From: an uncultured Barnesiella sp.
GTDB taxonomy: Bacteria > Bacteroidota > Bacteroidia > Bacteroidales > Barnesiellaceae_A
NCBI GenBank assembly: GCA_904502265.1
Contig: CAJGDT010000104.1
Coordinates: forward strand, 1 to 5,965
DNA: 5,965 nt
Reading direction: 5' to 3'
The translations under genes and the position numbers were made by a program. The notes below the pieces were generated by a model. That model searched no databases and was not told the origin of the DNA. It saw only the letters and a program-made list of their open reading frames with translations. This document shows positions 1-4,729 of the stretch, in pieces. Numbering within the stretch: position 1 is the first letter of the stretch; the number at the start of each line of letters is the position of its first letter.

Positions 1-1341
1 GACATCGACGCATTTGCTCCTCGCTTGTCATTCTTCTGGGCTATTGGTATGAACTTCTTCATGGAGGTTGCCAAGATGCGTGCAGCTCGTATGTTGTGGG
101 CTAAGATTGTTCAACAATTCAACCCCAAAAACCCCAAATCTCTTGCATTGCGTACTCACTCGCAAACATCAGGTTGGTCACTCACTGAGCAAGATCCTTT
201 CAACAACGTAGGTCGTACTTGTATCGAGGCTATGGGTGCTGCTCTCGGTCACACTCAATCATTGCACACCAATGCTCTTGACGAGGCTATCGCACTTCCC
301 ACCGACTTCTCGGCTCGTATCGCTCGTAATACTCAAATCTACATCCAAGAAGAGACTTACATCACTAAGGAGATCGACCCCTGGGCAGGTTCTTACTATG
401 TAGAGTGGTTGACCAACGAGTTGGCTCACAAAGCATGGGAGCACATCCAAGAGATCGAGAAATTGGGTGGTATGGCCAAGGCTATCGAGACAGGTATTCC
501 CAAACTCCGCATTGAGGAAGCTGCAGCTCGCACTCAAGCTCGCATCGACTCTGGCAAACAAACTATCGTGGGTGTTAACAAATATCGTCTCGCCAAAGAG
601 GCTCCCATCGATATTCTTGAAATCGACAACACTGCCGTACGCGAATCGCAAGTTGCTCGCATCGTTGACTTGAAGGGCAAACGCGACGAGGCTGCTGTAC
701 AAGCTGCTCTCGAGGCTATCACTAAGTGTGTTGAAACTAAAGAAGGTAACTTGCTCGACCTCGCAGTTAAGGCAGCTCAAGTTCGCGCCACATTGGGCGA
801 AATCTCTGACGCTTGCGAGAAGATAGCAGGTCGCTCTAAAGCTGTAATCAGAACTATTTCAGGCGTGTATTCTTCAGAAAACAAACAAAGCGACGACTTC
901 AAGAAAGCTACTGAATTGTGCGATAAATTCGCTAAACGCGAAGGTCGTCAACCTCGTATCATGATTGCCAAGATGGGACAAGACGGTCACGACCGTGGTG
1001 CCAAGGTTTGTGCAACAGGTTACGCCGACTGTGGTTTCGACGTTGATATGGGACCCTTGTTCCAAACTCCCGCCGAGGCTGCTCGTCAAGCAGTAGAGAA
1101 CGACGTTCACGTTCTTGGTGTTTCTTCTCTTGCTGCCGGTCACAAAACTCTCGTACCCCAAGTTATTGAGGAGTTGAAGAAACTTGGTCGCGAAGACATC
1201 ATCGTTATCGCCGGTGGTGTTATCCCCGCACAAGACTACGACTTCCTCTATCAAGCAGGTGTTGCCGCTATCTTTGGTCCGGGTTCTCCCGTATCTCGCT
1301 CAGCATGGCAAATCCTTGAGATCCTCTTGGGCGAAGAATAA
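1..1341 (+). CDS. mutB: Methylmalonyl-CoA mutase large (catalytic) subunit, 5'-truncated by the window edge
   Basis: This adenosylcobalamin enzyme interconverts succinyl-CoA and (R)-methylmalonyl-CoA; in Bacteroidales it usually feeds succinate toward propionate. Frame 1 is open from base 1, giving 446 visible residues. Large subunits are about 710-740 residues, so roughly 270 N-terminal residues lie off the window. Visible residues 1 to about 190 are the end of the substrate-binding TIM barrel, with family signatures TSGWSLTEQDPFNN, LHTNALDEA and DPWAGSYYVEW. A linker follows, then the C-terminal B12-binding domain (about 310-446). That domain has the base-off motif DGHDRG (D328, H330, G333), with H330 the expected lower cobalt ligand, then SSL at 375-377 and AGG at 404-406. 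All these motifs are intact, so the gene looks functional. The partner small subunit would be expected upstream and is not visible. The gene ends TAA, 22 bases before a hairpin terminator. Confidence 0.97.
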   Translation, partial: DIDAFAPRLSFFWAIGMNFFMEVAKMRAARMLWAKIVQQFNPKNPKSLALRTHSQTSGWSLTEQDPFNNVGRTCIEAMGAALGHTQSLHTNALDEAIALPTDFSARIARNTQIYIQEETYITKEIDPWAGSYYVEWLTNELAHKAWEHIQEIEKLGGMAKAIETGIPKLRIEEAAARTQARIDSGKQTIVGVNKYRLAKEAPIDILEIDNTAVRESQVARIVDLKGKRDEAAVQAALEAITKCVETKEGNLLDLAVKAAQVRATLGEISDACEKIAGRSKAVIRTISGVYSSENKQSDDFKKATELCDKFAKREGRQPRIMIAKMGQDGHDRGAKVCATGYADCGFDVDMGPLFQTPAEAARQAVENDVHVLGVSSLAAGHKTLVPQVIEELKKLGREDIIVIAGGVIPAQDYDFLYQAGVAAIFGPGSPVSRSAWQILEILLGEE

Positions 1342-1363
1342 TACACTGCATTATTCGCTATAA

Positions 1364-1399
1364 GAAGAGGGATGCTCCAATTACGGAGCATCCCTCTTT
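1364..1399 (+). terminator. Hairpin terminator after mutB
   Basis: A 14-bp perfect stem (1365-1378 with 1385-1398), extended by one G-T pair, closes a 6-base loop (1379-1384). The stem core GGGATGCTCC pairs with GGAGCATCCC. It begins 22 bases after the mutB stop. The T run is only three bases (TTT, then GCTT), so it is not a textbook intrinsic terminator, but stem length and position make transcription termination the best reading. It separates mutB from the downstream operon. Confidence 0.85.
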
Positions 1400-1769
1400 G
1401 CTTACACATATATTATATATAGACGAAAAGACCGCATCATCACGACGCAGCCTTCTCAGTATCAAAAACAAGAAAGAGGAATCTTATCAAACGCACTAAG
1501 GCGAGATAAGGACAATAATACCAATGAAACACACAAAAAACAAGAATATCATTATTGCATTGTAGTGCCTAATACTATAACTAACAGCTATTACAGATGG
1601 TAGTCGACACGCCTTATTGTAACATCATCGTATCACTGCAGTAACTGTTCGATATTATAACACAACATGACAAAAAAAGTTTGTCATCAAGAGAATCTTT
1701 TATTCTATCGCACATCATATATTACCTAATCTTTAATCTTTATTGACTCATGCAATAAAAATAATTTCC
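1400..1769. other. AT-rich intergenic region without a convincing gene
   Basis: About 370 bases between the mutB terminator and the next promoter box. No long open frame with plausible protein composition is seen on either strand, and no tRNA or known riboswitch is recognised. Small elements are an AT-alternating stretch near 1407-1422, a 13-codon frame at 1524-1565 opening with ATG AAA CAC, an 8-bp inverted repeat at 1667-1687 (ATGACAAA / TTTGTCAT, 5-base loop), and a tandem TAATCTT pair just before 1741. The inverted repeat could be a regulator site or a weak hairpin. Nothing here supports a definite function. Confidence 0.5.
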
Positions 1770-1777
1770 TATTTTTG
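1743..1777 (+). promoter_or_regulatory. Bacteroidota-type promoter for the lipoprotein-murB-hydrolase run
   Basis: TATTTTTG at 1770-1777 matches the TAnnTTTG -7 element of Bacteroidota primary-sigma promoters exactly. A TTG at 1743-1745 could be the -33 element, but the 24-base spacer is longer than the usual roughly 19-21, so that half is doubtful. Transcription would be expected to start about 4-8 bases after the box, at or just inside the ATG at 1782. This also argues against translation starting at the in-frame TTG at 1743. Confidence 0.6.
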
Positions 1778-1781
1778 TAAA

Positions 1782-2711
1782 ATGAAACAGCGACTACTCA
1801 CCTATGCCATGCTCTTGCTGATAGCAACACACACATCGTGTTACACTGCAACCGAGTCTACCCCTCGTATCAAGGTAGACCAAGAGGCATATCAACCCAC
1901 AATAGAGGAGTTGGTAATAGACAACAATTTTGCTCACATGGGTTGTCACACATGGGTAGAAGGCAAGGCATTTATTTCTATTGAAGACGACCTATCGCCA
2001 ATGCTTCGGCCTGAAGACAATGCTCCAATGAGCGACAACGGGCTGAAAGACAAGACCTTCTTTTACAAAGGCTATCGCGAAGAAAATATATTTGGCGACA
2101 AGGCAGTTGTGTACTTACTTTTTGAGTGCAACAATTACACTTACTCATACTATACCGGCAAAAGTATCGAAGAGATAAAAGACAGCAACTACCGACCTCT
2201 CATACCCTCACTGGTAGATATGGACGATGTAGCTATGGCACGATCGCTCTTTGTAGGAAAGAGACTATATATCCTCACCAACCATTGGTACAATAAGCAG
2301 GGTGAGGTCATACAGGGCAGACATCACATTGCTGTAAATATTACGACTGTAGAGCCGGGTAGCAACGTCTTACCATTAGCTATACACTTTACCGACGATC
2401 GCGGAGTGGAAGCAAAAGTATATATTACCACCAGGAGTTCGACGCATACACAAATGCTATCGTTCGACCGACTATTCTCCTATAAAGACCCTCGTAACGA
2501 GCACCCCGAAATCACCGATGAAATATGGTGTGCCATCACCGAAAGTCGGATTATAAAAGGCATGACAAAAAATGAATGCCGACTATCGATAGGGCTACCG
2601 GCCGAAGTAAACAAAATAGCCACCTATAATGGTATAAAAGAACAATGGTTATACAACAGTGGAGCATATCTCTTTTTCTCTGACGGAGTGCTTGAGGAGT
2701 TCCGCTACTAA
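1782..2711 (+). CDS. Predicted lipoprotein with BamE/SmpA-like C-terminal module, function unknown
   Basis: 309 residues from the ATG at 1782, chosen because residues 1-20 form a typical type II signal peptide: basic MKQR, a hydrophobic core, then Cys20. The lipobox (HTSC) is imperfect but tolerable for Bacteroidota. An in-frame TTG 13 codons upstream would bury the signal and overlaps the promoter. The mature protein is rich in aromatic residues and beta-strand-like, as in envelope proteins. Residues about 249-309 read IWCAITESRIIKGMT, then LSIGLP, EQWLY and FFSDGVLEEF. This is the layout of SmpA/OmlA (BamE)-like domains: a GMT turn, a helix ending in G-P, then W-Y and F-DG strands. The central part (about 100-245) resembles no domain I can name. 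The protein is probably anchored in the outer membrane, facing the periplasm or surface. murB starts 15 bases downstream, so co-transcription is likely. The true role is unknown. Confidence 0.75.
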   Translation: MKQRLLTYAMLLLIATHTSCYTATESTPRIKVDQEAYQPTIEELVIDNNFAHMGCHTWVEGKAFISIEDDLSPMLRPEDNAPMSDNGLKDKTFFYKGYREENIFGDKAVVYLLFECNNYTYSYYTGKSIEEIKDSNYRPLIPSLVDMDDVAMARSLFVGKRLYILTNHWYNKQGEVIQGRHHIAVNITTVEPGSNVLPLAIHFTDDRGVEAKVYITTRSSTHTQMLSFDRLFSYKDPRNEHPEITDEIWCAITESRIIKGMTKNECRLSIGLPAEVNKIATYNGIKEQWLYNSGAYLFFSDGVLEEFRY

Positions 2712-2726
2712 CACAAAGAGAGTATC

Positions 2727-3731
2727 ATGATACAAGAAAATATAGACATCACACACCGACACACATTCGGTATAGCAACAGAAGCTAAGGCATGGGCCGA
2801 CTATAATTCGGTTGACGAATTAAGACAACTCTTACAAGAGGCCAAAGAGCGCGATTTAACGTTCATGCCCATTGGAGAGGGCAGCAATCTACTCTTTGTC
2901 AGGAGATATGATGGATTGCTATTGCACTCGACCATCAAAACACTCAATGTAACACCCACCGACAACAATGAGATATTGGTGCAAGCCGGCAGTGGTTGGA
3001 TATGGGATGATTTCGTTGCACACTGCGTATCACAAGGTTGGTATGGTGTAGAAAACCTCTCATACATACCCGGTACCGTGGGAGCAAGCGCTGTACAGAA
3101 CGTAGGAGCCTATGGTGTAGAGGCATGCGACGTAATAGATTCGATATCACTACTCGCCACCGACACGCTCAAGGAGTGTACCATAAAAGCATCAGAATGC
3201 AACTATGGCTATCGGACAAGCCTGTTCAAAACAGACTGGAAAGGCATGTACATTGTTACAGCTGTTACATTTCGATTAAGCCTAAATCCTCGATACACCC
3301 TCGACTACGGCAATCTGCGCAGTGTTGTAGGTGACACACCCACCTTATCAAGCGTACGTGAGGCCGTTATAAAGATACGACAACAAAAGCTACCCGAGCC
3401 AAACGAACTGGGTAGTGCAGGCAGTTTCTTTGTCAATCCGGTAATAGCTCGTGAACACTACAACAAGCTATTGGAAAAATACCCCAATATGCCACACTAC
3501 GACGTAGATACTGATAGAGTAAAAATACCGGCTGCATGGCTTATTGACCATCTCGAATGGAAAGGAAAAAGCCTTGGCGGAGCAATGGTCTATCCCCAAC
3601 AGCCTCTTGTTATAGTAAATACAGGCAATGCTCGTGCCGGACACGTGGTGCAACTGGCACAAGATATCGCTTTCTCGGTATTCGAGAACTTTGGCATTAT
3701 TATTACTCCCGAGGTAAATTACATACATTGA
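2727..3731 (+). CDS. murB: UDP-N-acetylmuramate dehydrogenase (UDP-N-acetylenolpyruvoylglucosamine reductase), MurB
   Basis: A cytoplasmic FAD enzyme that uses NADPH to reduce UDP-GlcNAc-enolpyruvate to UDP-MurNAc, the second committed step of peptidoglycan precursor synthesis. At 334 residues it is close to E. coli MurB (about 342) and is the type I form. The FAD-binding region shows GEGSNLL (50-56) and IPGTVGAS (114-121) with QNVGAYG after it. The expected catalytic residues are present: Arg163 in YGYRTSLFK, Ser233 in GSAGSFFVNP, which is the proton donor, and Glu329 in TPEVNYI near the C-terminus. Tyr162 precedes the Arg. The Y-G-Y loop and extra C-terminal strands fit the type I fold. The ATG at 2727 is 15 bases after the lipoprotein stop, and AGAGAG upstream is only a weak ribosome-binding site. 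The hydrolase gene follows after 32 bases, so all three are probably co-transcribed. The enzyme appears intact. Confidence 0.97.
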   Translation: MIQENIDITHRHTFGIATEAKAWADYNSVDELRQLLQEAKERDLTFMPIGEGSNLLFVRRYDGLLLHSTIKTLNVTPTDNNEILVQAGSGWIWDDFVAHCVSQGWYGVENLSYIPGTVGASAVQNVGAYGVEACDVIDSISLLATDTLKECTIKASECNYGYRTSLFKTDWKGMYIVTAVTFRLSLNPRYTLDYGNLRSVVGDTPTLSSVREAVIKIRQQKLPEPNELGSAGSFFVNPVIAREHYNKLLEKYPNMPHYDVDTDRVKIPAAWLIDHLEWKGKSLGGAMVYPQQPLVIVNTGNARAGHVVQLAQDIAFSVFENFGIIITPEVNYIH

Positions 3732-3763
3732 CATTTACCACCAACAACAAATAACACAAAACC

Positions 3764-4525
3764 ATGGCACAGATAGAATTTTTGGGAACAGGCACATCTA
3801 CCGGAGTACCACAGCCTTTGTGCACCTGTGAGGTGTGCAACAGTACCGACCCTCGCGACAAACGTCTGCGTTGCTCATCTATACTGAAATTTGACAATAC
3901 ACATATTCTCATCGACTGTTCCCCCGACTTTCGTTATCAGGCCATGCGTGCCGGTATTGACCACATCGATGCTTTGTTACTCACTCATGCTCACACCGAT
4001 CACATGGGAGGCCTCGACGACCTACGTCCATACTGCACATACGACCCTATGCCTATCTATGCCGAAGATCGAGTACTCAACGACGTGCGCACACGCCTAC
4101 CCTACTGCTTTATGGAGAATCCTTATCCGGGCATACCTCGATTTGATACCCATATCATTGCACCCAACACACCATTCTCGGTAGGCAATGTTGAGATACT
4201 TCCTCTACGCGTCATGCACTACAACCTTCCTATAGTAGGCTACCGATTGGGCAATTTGGCTTATATAACCGACTGCCTCACAATGCCCGACGAAACAATA
4301 GCCCAACTACAAGACCTGGACATACTCATTATCAACGCACTACGACACACCGAGCATATATCACATCAAACACTTGCATCGGCACTATCGGTCATAGAGA
4401 AACTTGCACCACGTCAAGCATACCTTATCCACATGTCGCACAACATGGGGCTACACGAAGAAGTATCCAAACAACTTCCGGCGAATGTAAAATTTGCTTA
4501 CGACGGACTCGTACTCGACTTCTAA
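3764..4525 (+). CDS. PhnP-like metallo-beta-lactamase-fold hydrolase (probable phosphodiesterase)
   Basis: 253 residues with the metallo-beta-lactamase motif HAHTDH: His75, His77, Asp79 and His80. The other expected dimetal ligands are His152 (HYNLP), Asp170 (ITDC) and His223 (LIHMSH). Cys20, Cys22 and Cys25, together with His226, match the extra structural zinc site of the PhnP family, which separates this from RNase Z or glyoxalase II. E. coli PhnP is about the same length and hydrolyses 5-phosphoribosyl 1,2-cyclic phosphate in phosphonate breakdown. No phn genes are visible here, and the murB neighbourhood suggests a housekeeping role, so the substrate is not established. There is no signal peptide; a cytoplasmic location is inferred. 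The ATG at 3764 is 32 bases after murB and lacks a Shine-Dalgarno site. No clear terminator follows the stop. Confidence 0.9.
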   Translation: MAQIEFLGTGTSTGVPQPLCTCEVCNSTDPRDKRLRCSSILKFDNTHILIDCSPDFRYQAMRAGIDHIDALLLTHAHTDHMGGLDDLRPYCTYDPMPIYAEDRVLNDVRTRLPYCFMENPYPGIPRFDTHIIAPNTPFSVGNVEILPLRVMHYNLPIVGYRLGNLAYITDCLTMPDETIAQLQDLDILIINALRHTEHISHQTLASALSVIEKLAPRQAYLIHMSHNMGLHEEVSKQLPANVKFAYDGLVLDF

Positions 4526-4559
4526 CCAAAAGCTATAAATGTTAAGATAGTTTTAATAT

Positions 4560-4573
4560 TGCAAACGTTTGCA
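4560..4573. promoter_or_regulatory. LacI/GalR-family-type operator palindrome
   Basis: TGCAAACGTTTGCA is a perfect 14-bp palindrome with the central CG and the AAACGTTT core typical of LacI/GalR-family operators (PurR, CcpA and MalR-like sites). It lies 34 bases after the hydrolase stop and 156 bases before the ATG of the carbohydrate-binding gene. It is about 55 bases upstream of the predicted -7 box, a position that could suit activation as well as repression. The regulator is not in the window, so the link to sugar control is inference. Confidence 0.65.
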
Positions 4574-4610
4574 GTACTTATGCACACATAAACACATTTT
4601 ACACATACAC

Positions 4611-4635
4611 AATTAGTTACAATAAGTTACCTTTG
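4611..4635 (+). promoter_or_regulatory. Bacteroidota-type promoter of the carbohydrate-binding gene, with 10-bp tandem repeat
   Basis: TACCTTTG at 4628-4635 matches the TAnnTTTG -7 element. No good -33 TTTG lies at normal spacing, which would fit a promoter needing an activator. Two copies of a 10-mer, AATTAGTTAC and AATAAGTTAC (4611-4620 and 4621-4630, 9 of 10 identical), run into the box. The predicted start is near 4640, giving a leader of about 90 bases. Confidence 0.6.
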
Positions 4636-4639
4636 TAAT

Positions 4640-4668
4640 TACTACACACATATCGTTAGTATGTAGTA
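4640..4668 (+). promoter_or_regulatory. Stem-loop at the predicted 5' end of the mRNA leader
   Basis: TACTACA (4640-4646) pairs perfectly with TGTAGTA (4662-4668); after one mismatch two more pairs form inside. It starts almost exactly where transcription is expected to begin from the box at 4628-4635. A 5'-terminal stem can protect an mRNA from decay. It could equally be a regulator site in DNA form. The evidence is positional only. Confidence 0.35.
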
Positions 4669-4729
4669 TTTACATTTTGACAAAATTCAAAACTTTATAA
4701 TTCAATCATATTAAAAAAACACAGGGAAT

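Noticed and set aside
259..780. 173-residue minus-strand frame inside mutB
   Set aside because: Antisense shadow of a well-recognised enzyme; its composition (Ser/Leu/Val rich, no motif) gives no independent support. The same holds for the minus frame at 874-1254.
1407..1422. AT-alternating palindromic stretch
   Set aside because: Low-complexity TA repeats give palindromes by chance; no terminator or operator features accompany it.
1524..1565. 13-codon frame (MKHTKNKNIIIAL) preceded by AAGGAC
   Set aside because: It looks like the start of a signal peptide and could be a gene remnant or leader peptide, but it is too short and no homologous continuation is seen in any frame.
1743..1781. TTG start extending the lipoprotein gene by 13 codons
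   Set aside because: It would place 13 residues before a clean lipoprotein signal peptide, and the region contains the promoter -7 box.
3038..3334. Alternative + frame within murB, about 98 residues
   Set aside because: Overlaps the catalytic core of murB in another frame; Arg/Cys-rich composition is typical of a frame shadow.
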